64,000 nt of DNA from Spiroplasma endosymbiont of 'Nebria riversi' (GCF_018831625.1 NZ_CP065193.1:1178001-1242000), one strand, 5' to 3'. Positions 29,769 to 40,330 are shown, counted from the stretch's first letter. Numbers and translations are program-made. Notes: generated from the sequence alone by a model not told the origin.

Positions 29769-30041
29769 TTAAAATATTTTATTTTTCATTGTTCTTTCAG
29801 TTTTGATTTTTTTAATAAGTCATTCAATGATACAGTTTATAACTGCCGCTATTGTAGTGCATATATCTAAATATCCTAGTATCATAAGTGAAATTAATGC
29901 TTCAAATTTTTCATATAATAATTTCAAATCATTAATTTCCAATTTTAAAAATGGGATGAAAAAAATAGTAATCATAAAAATGTAAGGTAAAATTTTCCAT
30001 CAATATTTTTTTAAAGAATTAATGAGTTTTTTTGATTTCAT
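29769..30041 (-). CDS. Plectrovirus B 90-aa membrane protein
   Basis: MKSKKLINSLKKYWWKILPY..., two hydrophobic segments, intact, homologous to 13311-13583. Confidence 0.72.
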
Positions 30042-30411
30042 TTTTTAAGGCTCTTTTTGCTTTAATTTTCTGAATAATAAAGCGGACTAATTTTTCAAAT
30101 TTAATTGCAAAATATATTGCTCCGCCTCATCAAAAAACAAATATTCCTGCCAGCATAATATCGCTACTGAACTTGCCGAAGAAATCAACCATCTGTTTAT
30201 TCATAAAATTATTAAATTCGTTACTTGTTCCAGTTATTCATTTAGTATCGATTGCTGTTAATGCACAAATTAATAAGCTTATAAAGATGAAAATGATACT
30301 TAATGATACTTTTAACCACTGCTTTTTAAAAGAATTTTTAATTTTTAATCTTAATGGTGTTTTTTCTTTTGAATTATCTTTTTTGAATAATTTCCCTAAA
30401 AGTTTTTTCAT
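30019..30411 (-). CDS. Plectrovirus B 130-aa membrane protein
   Basis: Basic N-terminus KKLLGKLFKKDNSKEK, two membrane spans, overlapping the next gene by 23 bases. Intact homologue of 13561-13953. Confidence 0.72.
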
Positions 30412-30495
30412 TTTAATTTTCCTTTCGTGTTTAAAAATTTTTAATTTTTTATTTTTAATTATTAAGTCTGATATTTGATTAACATGAATAATATT

Positions 30496-30639
30496 TTACT
30501 TTTCTAGTTTTAAAATTTCTTTATTTTTTTCCATTATTATGTATTTAAGATTATTAACACTATCTTCTAATATGACATTAGCAATTTTTAATTTGTTATT
30601 TTCTATTTCTAATTCTTGGTTTTTAGTTCGTTTTTCCAT
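30496..30639 (-). CDS. Plectrovirus B 47-aa coiled-coil protein
   Basis: MEKRTKNQELEIENNKLKIA..., same as 14038-14181. The conservation between A and B and loss in C suggest it is dispensable. Confidence 0.5.
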   Translation of the reverse strand: MEKRTKNQELEIENNKLKIANVILEDSVNNLKYIIMEKNKEILKLEK

Positions 30640-30642
30640 TTT

Positions 30643-30891
30643 TTACCTACCTTTAATCACAATAAATAAAGCAATAAGTACACAAGTTAAACCAAGAATG
30701 TTAAAAATTGGGTGTTGTGAAAATGTTCGGGCCATTGGTTTAAAAAGTTCTAAAATTGTTAAATTGCTAGTAATAAAATTTTTAAAATTGGCAAGACCCT
30801 CGCTAATATAGTTCGTTAAAGTTTCAAAATGACTACCAGCTAAAAGTTCAAGAACAGCTATTAAGATAAAAATAATAATTAGTTTAAACAT
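30643..30891 (-). CDS. Plectrovirus B 82-aa minor coat-like protein
   Basis: MFKLIIIFILIAVLELLAGSHFETL..., with the conserved ELFKPMARTFSQHPIF core and a C-terminal membrane segment. Intact. Confidence 0.72.
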   Translation of the reverse strand: MFKLIIIFILIAVLELLAGSHFETLTNYISEGLANFKNFITSNLTILELFKPMARTFSQHPIFNILGLTCVLIALFIVIKGR

Positions 30892-30893
30892 TT

Positions 30894-31178
30894 TTATTTA
30901 CCTTGTTTTGTTTTTATTGGTTTTATTTGTTTTTTAGCTTTTCCTCACGCACTTTACCGCCCTTTATTTTTAACCGCATATTGGCGTTGTTTTTCTAAAT
31001 TAACTTGTTGACTACCAAATCCAAGAATAATTGCCATAATAAATTCTACAGCCAGCGTTAAGAATAAAGGAAATATTAATTGAATATTCGTTCTGGGTAC
31101 TTCAAGACTTCAAATTAAATCAAAAACCTTATAAAGCGTTTGAGCCAGAAAGTCGGCCATTTTTGCAAGATTTTCCAT
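30894..31178 (-). CDS. Plectrovirus B 94-aa protein
   Basis: MENLAKMADFLAQTLYKVFDLIW..., hydrophobic middle, basic C-terminus (KAKKQIKPIKTKQGK). Intact here, frameshifted in A. Directly follows the ATPase gene. Confidence 0.7.
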
Positions 31179-31184
31179 TTTTTA

Positions 31185-32159
31185 TTATTCCTTTTCTTTC
31201 ATTTTTCTTAAAAATTTGCTAAATTTATCCATTTTTAAGTATTCTAAGTCAATTGCTGTGTCAGCATAGTATTTATATTCATAGTCAGGATTTACTTTTG
31301 AATTTAAGTAATCTCTTAAAAATGCTAGGTAAAAAGAATTGTAAGTGTTTAATATTGGTAGAGGGATTTTTAGTTTAAAAAAATAAATATCAAGTTCAGG
31401 AATATCACGATATTTAATGCGACGGCCCTTTTTACTATTTTTAGCATCAATTAAGGTGTTTCGTCAGCGTTCATATTCTTCAATACTCGTAAAGGTGCCA
31501 TAGACGACTTTTAAGTAGGGATGAGAAATATTAACTGGTTTTTTGCGAATGCCCACAATCACATTATTGGCAATATCACGAACTTTAACTCAAATATGTT
31601 TATCTCTTTGGCCACTAGCTAACACAATATGACCGAAATGGCGTGCCAGAGCGAAATATTCTTGAATACCGGTTTCTTCGTTTTTGGTGTTATTTTTTTC
31701 TCAATCAGTCCCCTCTAAGAATAAATTGGTTTCATCTCACAAAAGTAAGGTTTTATCTGGTAATACCAGATAATCAAAGTCTAATAATCTCATATGACCT
31801 AAACTTAATTTTTGGCTTTCTAGTAATAGAAAGGTTGAGGCTATATGATATTTTTTCTTTTTTAGTAATTTTGATGTGTACACTAGAAAAGCAGTTTTTC
31901 CAGTTCCTAATGAACCAATCACAATATTTAATGGTGAATTTTTTAAGAAATTAATAACTTTGTTAATTTGTGTTAAATTACCGATTTTAAAAAGAAAAAT
32001 TAAAATACAACCTGCTAAAAATAAATAGCTTACAATGTTTTTAAAATAACCGTTGTAAATGTATCAAATTGCTCCTCAATGTCATAAAATTAAAAATGAG
32101 GCGCGATTTAATTCAATAAAATGGTTATTTTTTTCTATTATTCATTTGCAAAATTTCAT
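31185..32159 (-). CDS. Plectrovirus B Zot-like assembly ATPase
   Basis: 324 aa. A membrane segment near residues 48-62 precedes the Walker A motif GSLGTGKT (about residue 80). Walker B-like LLLWDETNLFLEGTDW follows, then ARHFGHIVLASGQRDKHIWVKVRD. This is the Zonula-occludens-toxin-like/pI family that drives extrusion of filamentous phages at the membrane. Intact; one of two good copies with C. Confidence 0.85.
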
Positions 32160-32183
32160 CTTGCACCTCACTTTATTTTTTTG

Positions 32184-32429
32184 TTAGCGTATTGCTCCAA
32201 GTAATTTTTCAAACATTTTAAAGCAAATAAAGAATATTGCCAAAATAAATGGAAAAATAAAGATTCAGTAGTCAGCAAAGAAGTTACCGACTTGTGGCAT
32301 ATTAACAGCAATAATTTCTCACATTTTAGTAAACGCCGTTATAATTGCATTTCATAATTTAGTCATTGTGTTACCAGCTGTTATTTTTTCTACTGTTGCA
32401 GGTGCGTTGGCCAAGAAAGTTCCAAACAT
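32184..32429 (-). CDS. Plectrovirus B major coat protein
   Basis: 81 aa, MFGTFLANAPATVEKITAGN..., one membrane span WIFIFPFILAIFFICF, basic end. Ribosome site AAAGGGGGTGA. Intact. Confidence 0.85.
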
Positions 32430-32448
32430 ATAATCACCCCCTTTCTTT

Positions 32449-32583
32449 TTAAAACATTCATCATTTATATTCAAAGTTTTTCTTAAATTTGTTAAAACCA
32501 CGATTAACGTTAACACGATTATATTTTTTCCTAATTAATTTTGAATTTCTTTGGGAATGTATCACAATGTAACTTCTTGACAT
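32449..32583 (-). CDS. Plectrovirus B small basic protein
   Basis: 44 aa, homologous to 15919-16053: MSRSYIVIHSQRNSKLIRKK..., strongly basic. Unknown role, possibly nucleic acid binding. Confidence 0.62.
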
Positions 32584-32594
32584 TAATTTTGTTT

Positions 32595-32825
32595 CTATCT
32601 AAATACCGATATGGTTTTTCAAAGGAGCATTAGAATAAATCACACCATAATCGCTATTAAGAATCAAAAAGCAATGTTTGCTATTAAAAGTCATAGTGTT
32701 TCTTGTGTTAAATTTATTTCTTTTCCACCAGTAATATGAGCCGGAATAGTTGTAATTTGAATAAATAAATCTCAGAAAGTTTGTTTAATTTGTTCTCAAT
32801 TAAATTATTTTAAGTTTATTGTCAT
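32595..32825 (-). pseudogene. Plectrovirus B 76-aa membrane protein, nonsense at codon 7
   Basis: MTINLK then TAA, then FNWEQIKQTFWDLFIQ... The same TAA is present in prophage C, while A has GAA. Expression from an internal start cannot be excluded. Confidence 0.7.
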
Positions 32826-32828
32826 TTT

Positions 32829-32990
32829 TTATCTCCCAAAAATCATTTTTATTGGTAAATACATAATTGAAATTAATGCGAAAATAAAAGTGATGATAAT
32901 AATTAATCCGGCAATAAACGCAACTTGTGCAGGCATTTTTTCTATCGGAATAAACAGTTCTAAGAATTCCATGATAATTTTTCAAAACAT
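32829..32990 (-). CDS. Plectrovirus B 53-aa membrane protein
   Basis: MFWKIIMEFLELFIPIEKMP..., same as in A and C. TAATG overlap with the upstream truncated gene. Confidence 0.68.
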
Positions 32991-33204
32991 TATTTTTTAT
33001 CCGCGTTATTTTCTTTTGAATTAGGAGCTTTAACTCATTCCTCAAAGCGGGCAATAAATACTTTTTCGTCTTTCGTGAAATTACCAGTATTATTTTTAAT
33101 GGCGTTTTTATATTTAATTCGCATTTTTATTTTGGCATAAATTTTATAAGCAAAATATGTTAATAGCATGATGCAAATAATAATAAATATTATTCCAATT
33201 GCAA
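32990..33204 (-). pseudogene. Plectrovirus B 73-aa protein, 5' end missing
   Basis: Homologous to 16460-16681 but the sequence changes at about 33204, before the start codon, to the control region of prophage C in inverted orientation. Prophage B therefore lacks its first gene and its own control region. Confidence 0.7.
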
Positions 33205-33716
33205 GGGCGCATAAATTTTTGTTAGGTAGGTAAAGATTTGAATAAGTATTAAGACAGTCAGCAATGATTGTCTTTTTATTTTATAAGGTGTTAAAAATTT
33301 GTTCTTTGAAAATGAAATACAAGTGAATTAATAATGTTGGTTTGTATTAAAGCACGATAAATTGTGGGTGGTCGCCATAACCAAAAGAAGTTTACCAGTT
33401 AATAGACAACACCCTATTAGCTATAGCAATTTGTTTAGTTTTGCAATAAAAAAATGAATGGGGGATTTCCTAAAAATATACACGCTATTAAATTAGTTCC
33501 AAGGTTAGGATGCGGACATTAAAGTGTAGAAATTTCTATTATAGGGGTATGCTAAGTTTAAAATTATTAAAATCTTTATCTAATAATAATAAAAAAACAA
33601 AATTTACTAACAAAGATTGTTAAACACTTAAATCTGCGATATTTAAGTGTTTAAAAAACTAAGTTAATTAACTTAGTTAATATAACTTAGTTTATCCATA
33701 AGAAAGGTAATTTATT
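33205..33716 (+). promoter_or_regulatory. Plectrovirus C control region between head-to-head prophages B and C
   Basis: It is the inverted counterpart of 17011-17520. A perfect 12-bp stem AAACACTTAAAT / ATTTAAGTGTTT with loop CTGCGAT lies at 33622-33652, and the 22-bp palindrome AACTAAGTTAATTAACTTAG(TT) at 33657-33678, just before TATAACTTAG and the ribosome site AGAAAGG. No gene is seen. Probable promoter/operator and replication signals. Confidence 0.6.
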
Positions 33717-34043
33717 ATGAAAAACATTGAAAACATTTTCTTAAATACTAAAAAATATCTTTTAAAAGAAACACAAAACGCAATGTTTATTAAAGCCCCA
33801 AAAATTCCTTGATTTAATGAACAAATCGGCATTTGGTTTCCAAAGCGATTTGTTTATAAAGGAAAATATGAAAATTCGATTTGTGTCGGAATAATCAAGG
33901 ATAGTAAATATCAAATAATTTCAATTAATCAAAAAGAAAATGAAACCAAATTAATTAAAGGACAAGAATTATTAAGCTTCTTCATTGCCGAAAAAGAAAA
34001 CAACAAAAAAGATATAAATTATAACTATTTTAAAGGAGTTTAA
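33717..34043 (+). CDS. Plectrovirus C first gene, 108 aa, unknown
   Basis: MKNIENIFLNTKKYLLKET..., IKAPKIPWFNEQIGIWFPKR, then a short C-terminal tail NYNYFKGV. A small, soluble, mixed alpha-beta-like protein. It is the first gene after the control region in A, C and D. Intact in C. Candidate for a single-strand binding or regulatory protein, but nothing in the sequence proves it. Confidence 0.72.
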
Positions 34044-34045
34044 AA

Positions 34046-34267
34046 ATGAATATTGCGATTGGATTAATATTTATTATTATCAGCATCATGCTATTGGCAT
34101 ATTTTGCTTATAAAATTTATGCCAAAATAAAAATGCGAATTAAATATAAAAATGCCATTAAAAATAATACTGGTAATTTCACGAAAGACGAAAAAGTATT
34201 TATTGCCCGCTTTGAGGAATGAGTTAAAGCTCCTAATTCAAAAGAAAATAACGCGGATAAAAAATAA
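34046..34267 (+). CDS. Plectrovirus C 73-aa membrane protein
   Basis: MNIAIGLIFIIISIMLLAYFAYKIY..., one membrane span plus a charged tail. Begins two bases after the previous stop and overlaps the next start (TAATG). Confidence 0.7.
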
Positions 34268-34428
34268 TGTTTTGAAAAATTATCATGGAATTCTTAGAAT
34301 TGTTTATTCCGATAGAAAAAATGCCTGCACAAGTTGCGTTTATTGCCGGATTAATTATTATCATCACTTTTATTTTCGCATTAATTTCAATTATGTATTT
34401 ACCAATAAAAATGATTTTTGGGAGATAA
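34267..34428 (+). CDS. Plectrovirus C 53-aa membrane protein
   Basis: MFWKIIMEFLELFIPIEKMP..., hydrophobic stretch GLIIIITFIFALISIMY. Intact. Confidence 0.68.
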
Positions 34429-34431
34429 AAA

Positions 34432-34662
34432 ATGACAATAAACTTAAAATAATTTAATTGAGAACAAATTAAACAAACTTTCTGAGATTTATTTATTCAA
34501 ATTACAACTATTCCGGCTCATATTACTGGTGGTAAAGAAATTAAATTAACCGAAGCACCACTTTGACTTTTAATAGCAAACATTGCTTTTTGATTCTTAA
34601 CAGCGATTATGGTGTGATTTATTCTCATGCTACTTTGAAAAACCATATCAGTATTTAGATAG
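34432..34662 (+). pseudogene. Plectrovirus C 76-aa membrane protein, nonsense at codon 7
   Basis: ATGACAATAAACTTAAAATAA, the same TAA as prophage B; the remainder (FNWEQIKQTFWDLFIQ ... WLLIANIAFWFLTA) is open. Confidence 0.7.
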
Positions 34663-34673
34663 GGAAAAAATTA

Positions 34674-34808
34674 ATGTCAAGAAGTTACATTGTGATACAT
34701 TCCCAAAGAAATTCAAAATTAATTAGGAAAAAATATAATCGTGTTAACGTTAATCGTGGTTTTAACAAATTTAAGAAAAACTTTGAATATAAATGATGAA
34801 TGTTTTAA
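34674..34808 (+). CDS. Plectrovirus C small basic protein
   Basis: 44 aa, MSRSYIVIHSQRNSKLIRKK..., ending YKWWMF with two UGA Trp codons. Very basic. Confidence 0.62.
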
Positions 34809-34827
34809 AAAGAAAGGGGGTGATTAT

Positions 34828-35078
34828 ATGTTTGGAACTTTCTTAGCCGATGCACCAGCAACAGCAGAAAAAATAACAGCTGGTGATACAATGACTAAAT
34901 TATGAAATGCAATTATGACAGCATTTACTAAAATGTGAGAAATTATTGCTGTTAATATGCCACAAGTCGGTAACTTCTTTGCTTGATTACTGAATATTCA
35001 TTTTTCCATTTATTTTGGCAATATTCTTTATTTGTTTTAAAATGTTTGAAAAATTACTTGGAGCAGTATGCCAATAAA
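34828..35078 (+). pseudogene. Plectrovirus C major coat protein, frameshifted
   Basis: The first 53 codons match the A and B coat genes (MFGTFLADAPATAEKITAGD ... MPQVGNFFA). One extra T (GCTTGATTACTGAAT against GCTGATTACTGAAT) at about 34982 then shifts the frame inside the membrane span, ending at TAA near 35038. The conserved KMFEKLLGA end is still visible in the other frame. Prophage C cannot make its own coat. Confidence 0.82.
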
Positions 35079-35098
35079 AAAATAAAGTGAGGTGCAAG

Positions 35099-36073
35099 AT
35101 GAAATTTTGCAAATGAATAATAGAAAAAAATAACCATTTTATTGAATTAAATCGCACCTCATTTTTAATTTTATGACATTGGGGAGCAACTTGATATGTT
35201 TACAACGGTTATTTTAAAAACATTGTAAGCTATTTATTTTTAGCAGGTTGTATTTTAATTTTCCTTTTTAAAATCGGTAATTTAACACAAATTAACAAAG
35301 TTATTAATTTTTTAAAAAATTCACCATTAAATATTGTGATTGGTTCATTAGGAGCTGGAAAAACTGCTTTTCTAGTATACGCATCAAAATTACTAAAAAA
35401 GAAAAAATATCACATCGCCTCAACATTTCCATTACTAGAAACCCAAAAATTAAGTTTAGGTCATATGGGTTTGTTAGACTTTGATTATCTGGTATTACCA
35501 GACAAAACCTTACTTTTATGAGATGAAACCAATTTATTTTTAGAGGGTACCGATTGAGAAAAAAATAATACCAAAAACGAAGAAACCGGTATCCAAGAAT
35601 ATTTCGCTCTCGCACGCCATTTTGGTCATATTGTTCTCGCTAGCGGTCAAAGAGATAAACATATTTGAGTTAAAGTTCGTGATATTGCCAATAATGTAAT
35701 TGTGGGCATTCGCAAAAAACCAGTTAATATTTTTCGTCCCTACTTAAAAGTCATCTATGGCGCCTTTACGAGTATTGAAGAATATGAACGCTGACGAAAC
35801 ACCTTAATTGATGCTAAAAATAGTAAAAAGGGCCGCCGCATTAAATATCGTGATATTCCTGAACTTGATATTTATTTTTTTAAACTAAAAATCCCTCTAC
35901 CAATATTAAACACTTACAATTCTTTTTACCTAGCATTTTTAAGAGATTACTTAAATTCAAAAGTAAATCCTGACTATGAATATAAATACTATGCTGACAC
36001 AGCAATTGACTTAGAATACTTAAAAATTGATAAATTTAGCAAATTTTTAAGAAAAACGAAAGAAAAGGAATAA
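35099..36073 (+). CDS. Plectrovirus C Zot-like assembly ATPase
   Basis: 324 aa, intact. N-terminal membrane segment SYLFLAGCILIFLF; Walker A GSLGAGKT; Walker B-like LLLWDETNLFLEGTDW; then HIVLASGQRDKHIWVKVRDIANN and a basic C-terminus. Zot/pI-like morphogenesis ATPase of filamentous phages. Confidence 0.85.
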
Positions 36074-36079
36074 TAAAAA

Positions 36080-36364
36080 ATGGAAAATCTCGCAAAAATG
36101 GCCGACTTTCTCGCTCAAATGCTTTATAAAGTTTTTGACTTAATTTGAAGTTTAGAAGTGCCGGGAACAAATATTCAACTAATATTTCCTTTATTCTTAA
36201 CGCGGGCTGTAGAATTTCTTATGGCAATTATTCTTGGATTTGGTAGTCAACAAGTTAATTTAGAAAAACAACGCCAATATGCTGTTAAAAATAAGGGGCA
36301 TTTAAGTGCGTGAGGAAAAGCTAAAAAACAAATAAAACCAATAAAAACAAAACAAGGTAACTAA
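36080..36364 (+). CDS. Plectrovirus C 94-aa protein
   Basis: MENLAKMADFLAQMLYKVFD..., hydrophobic middle LIFPLFLTRAVEFLMAIILGF and a basic tail. Six bases after the ATPase stop. Unknown, probably structural or assembly. Confidence 0.7.
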
Positions 36365-36366
36365 CA

Positions 36367-36615
36367 ATGTTTAAACTAATTATTATTTTTATCTTAATAA
36401 CTGTTCTTGGATTATTAGCTGGTAGTCATTTTGAAACTTTAACAAAATATATTAGCGGAGGCCTTACCAATTTCCAAAAGTTTATTACTAGCAATTTAAC
36501 AATTTTAGAGCTTTTTAAACCAATGGCTCGGACATTTTCGCAACATCCAATCTTTACCATTCTTGGTGTCGCTTCTGTACTTATTGCTTTATTTATTGTG
36601 ATTAAAGGACGATAA
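36367..36615 (+). CDS. Plectrovirus C 82-aa minor coat-like protein
   Basis: MFKLIIIFILITVLGLLAGSHFETL..., ILELFKPMARTFSQHPIF and a C-terminal span ending VIKGR. Two bases after the previous gene. Confidence 0.72.
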   Translation: MFKLIIIFILITVLGLLAGSHFETLTKYISGGLTNFQKFITSNLTILELFKPMARTFSQHPIFTILGVASVLIALFIVIKGR

Positions 36616-36636
36616 AAATATGAAAGGAGAATTAAA

Positions 36637-37029
36637 ATGAAAAAACTTTTAGGAAAATTATTTAAAAAAGATAATTCAAAAGAAAAAATGCCATTAAAAT
36701 TAAAAATTAAAAATTCTTTTAAAAAGCAGTGGTTAAAAGTATTATTAAGTATCATTTTCATCTTTATAAGCTTATTAATTTGTGCATTAACAGTAATAGA
36801 TACTAAATGAATAACTGGAACAAGTTACGAATTTAATGATTTTATGAATAAAGAAATGGTTAATTTCTTCGGCAAGTTCAATAGTGGTATTATTCTGGCA
36901 GGAATATTTGTTTTTTGATGAGGCGGAGCAATATATTTTGCACTTAAATTTGAAAAATTAATCCGCTTTATTATTCAAAAAATTAAAGAAAAAAGAGCCT
37001 TGAAAAATGAAATCAAACAAACTCATTAA
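36637..37029 (+). CDS. Plectrovirus C 130-aa membrane protein
   Basis: MKKLLGKLFKKDNSKEKMPL..., two membrane spans, basic ends. Preceded by GAAAGGAG. The coiled-coil gene found upstream in A and B is absent. Confidence 0.72.
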
Positions 37030-37279
37030 TTCTTTAAAAAAATATTGATGGAGAATTTTACCTTACATTTTTATGATTGCTATCTTTTTCATTCCATTTT
37101 TAAAATTGGAAATTAATGATTTGAAATTATTATATGAAAAATTTGAAGCATTAATTTCACTTATGATAATAGGTTATTTAGATATATACATTACAATAGC
37201 GATAATTATGAACTGTAGCGTTGAGTGACTTATTGAAAAAATCAAAGCTAAAAGAATAATAAAAAATAAAATATTTTAA
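37007..37279 (+). CDS. Plectrovirus C 90-aa membrane protein
   Basis: MKSNKLINSLKKYWWRILPY..., two hydrophobic segments; overlaps the previous gene by 23 bases. Confidence 0.7.
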
Positions 37280-37294
37280 AAAGGAGTGATAAAA

Positions 37295-39151
37295 ATGTTT
37301 ATGAAAATATTTACCATGTTAATTATTAGTTTCAATAACATTTTTATCACTCCTCAAAACATTAACAATGACAAAACAACAGTACAATCACTAATTAGAA
37401 ATAAAAGAGAAAGTGAAAAAACTTATGTGTTAAATTTATCAAATGTTAAAATTCAAATTACATATAACTATAACGATAAATATGAAATAGATTTTTATAA
37501 CACCAAAAAAGAAGAAATTATTAATGTTCCAAAGTGATTAAAATATGATGGAACTAGTAGTTGCGAAGAAAATTGAAGACCTAATTGTGGTTTAAAAAGT
37601 TTACATTTTGAGAAAAATGATATAGTATGAAACGAGCTTAAAAGATTAAAAATTACAATAAAAAATGACAAAATGTTTGATAAAACAGAATTTATTGCCT
37701 CAAATATTCATGTTAAAATTGCTAATGAAACAATTGCTACTCCAATAAAAATATTATCTTTTAAAGCAGAAACACAAACCAAACCGACAACTGATATTGA
37801 TTTACCAGAAGCAACCACCAGATTTGATGGAACCCATAACTATACAGATATCATTGATAATCTTGACTATTTAATGATTCACCGTGGTGATTTTGACAAA
37901 TTTAATTATTCTTATCTTTATTGAACGCCGGTATTCAATTTCATTGACACTTTAGAAAAAGGTTACTATAAAGAATTCGCCATTAAAAATCACGGCTTTA
38001 AAGATGAGAGCTATTTTTATCATAAAACTTCTAGTGATAAAAATGTAGTAAATGAGAATATTTTAAAAATTAAGGCATTTAACAAAACCCTAATTGCTGG
38101 AAACAATTATTTACAATTACTACACGGTGAGGCTGAGATCTGAAAATATAACACCAAAAGCACTAACGATTATTACCTAATTAAGTACCTTTTTGGAACC
38201 TTAAATTATCTCAATGTTAAATTTAGTTTTTTACGCTACGATCCCGAATTAAGGAACGACATTTACCTTTATTTTAAAAACAAAATTTCTAGTATTAACA
38301 ATAGCGATTACAAAAATGTTTTTAACGAAATCTACGAGATTCTTGGTAATTTATTTGCTAGTTTATTTTATGCGACTTTTGATATGGACAAAAAAACTCA
38401 TACCAAAATTGATTTTAAGGGAGTAGATAATTACAACAAAGATTACTTTATTCAAATTGGTTTCTTTTACCGCTCGTTAATTACCTTTTATCCCAAAAAA
38501 TATTTAATTAATGTTACTGGTAATTCGGAATTATTACTAAGAAGTTATTTCTTTACTTTTGATAAAAAAACGCACCAAGATAATTTTAATGCTATTAAAA
38601 ATAATAACAGTATCTATCAAATTGAATTTAATGTCCTTAAATCTTATGATAACAAACTCATTGCCGTACCAACCAAAAAAACCGCTAACAGTATTAATTA
38701 TCTCAATACTGACATTGATATTCGTTATGGTATTAATATTTTTACCTTAACTTTTCCACTTTATCACAAAGGTAATACCTATAACTACAATTTTAAAATT
38801 TATGACTTTAATGTTTTAAATTTCACAGCGTTTATTCCTGATGGTTCAAATAACAGTGAATGAGACGACTTAATTCCGCCGGCAAATGGCAAATATTCAG
38901 GGCGATGAATACCAACATTTAATGATATTGGTTGTGCAATTCAAAATGCTAGTATTAAAATGCTAAATTGAATGCTGACCGCTTCACAAGTCATTACCAT
39001 TTTACGACCGCTAGCAATTATTGCAAAAGCAACAGTTAACTTTTCAACTGCTATTTTTCCAGTTTTTAAAACAGTACCAGCTTTTTATTACACATTTCAA
39101 TTTTTAATCGGTTTTGCCATTTTTCTAATGATATTAAGAATTTTTGTATAA
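37295..39151 (+). CDS. Plectrovirus C adsorption / minor coat protein (P1-type)
   Basis: 618 aa, intact. The signal segment MFMKIFTMLIISFNNIFITP is followed by an N-terminal variable domain (residues about 40-170, KTYVLNLSNVKIQITYNYND...) unrelated to that of A and B. The rest, from NLDYLMIHRGDFDKFNYSYLY, is strongly conserved and lacks the Lipoprotein_17-like insert of A and B. C-terminal membrane anchor FLIGFAIFLMILRIFV. I chose ATG 37295 over GTG 37286 because AAAAGGAG is too close to the GTG. Receptor-binding role is inferred from plectrovirus organisation. Confidence 0.85.
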
Positions 39152-39193
39152 TTATATATATGTATATATATTGAAAAAATAAAATAAAGTTTT

Positions 39194-40330
39194 AATTTTA
39201 TAGAAGACTCTTGATATTTATTGAATATACCTAATTTTAGGTATATTTTTAATATGATAGAGGTGGATAATAATTATGGAAAAAATAATTCAAGAACTAG
39301 TAAATACTTTAACAGATGATCAATTTTTAGAATTTTATGAAAAAGTCAAACAACAAGCAGAATTAATAAAAAAACAAAAACGTTTAAATGAAATTGATCA
39401 AAAATTTAGAGCACAAGGTATTAAATTCCCTAAACGGGAATCTTACCATTGCGTTAAAAATGGACATAATTAAGAAGGAAAACAAAAATATTTATGTAAA
39501 AATTGCCGTGCAAGTTTTGACGCTTTTCGTAATCATTTTATTTATTGAAGTCATTTAAATTATGAACAATGAAATTTATTGATTCAAATTTCATTGCTGG
39601 GGCAATCTAGTAAAACAATTTCTCGTTTTATTAAAACTACATTAAAAACTGCTTGATATAATCGTCAAAAATTAATGAAATCAAAACAATTAGAAAATAC
39701 CCAATTAAAATTTAAAAAATTATCTGGTAAAATCCAAATCGATGAAACATTTATTAAAGAAATTCATAAAGGAAATTTCAAACATAAAACTGATCCACGA
39801 AGAATTCACCTTGACCCATTCGCAACTAATACTAAATGCTGTATTCAAATGGCGGTTGATAATAATAACAATATTTATGTTAAATCCACAAACACCAAAC
39901 GTTTACAAAAACAATGAGTTATTGAAAATATGAACAAAGAATTAATTAACCAAAATTCAATTATTACTTCTGATATGCAAAAATTATATTTTTTAGTAGC
40001 AAAATAAACAAATTCTACTTTATGTGTAACTAAAACAACAATTAATCCTGGAGCTAGTTATCGTAACTTAAATAAAATCAGTAAATTACAATCTAGTCTT
40101 AAAGAAGCCTTAATTCATTATCATGGTTTAGGTTTTACTAATATTCAAAATTATTTAAATCTCTGGAAATGAAAATACCAACATAAGGGTTTAACTCCAA
40201 ACCAACAAACAGCGGTATTATATTTTAATGTATAAAAAATTAAAGTAAAAATAGTAATTTTACATAAAAGCCTTTTAAAATTATCAAGTTAATGATTTTT
40301 TTTATTTTATCAAGAGTTTTTGACAAAATT
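39194..40330 (+). mobile_element. IS1595-like insertion sequence, copy 3
   Basis: Ends AATTTTATAGAAGACTCTTGATA and TATCAAGAGTTTTTGACAAAATT. It lies 43 bp after the adsorption gene of prophage C, where A, B and D have the lipoprotein gene. Confidence 0.85.
39276..40235 (+). pseudogene. IS1595-like transposase, two nonsense codons
   Basis: Same length as the family, but TAA replaces the Ser codon in KNGHNSEG (39471) and a Gln codon in LVAKQTNS (about 40006). The zinc ribbon Cys pair is also changed (FPKRES). Confidence 0.82.

Noticed and set aside
35304-35615. Minus-strand frame shared with 31643-31954 and 15195-15419 on the other strand
   Set aside because: Antisense to the Zot-like ATPase; conserved only because the ATPase is.
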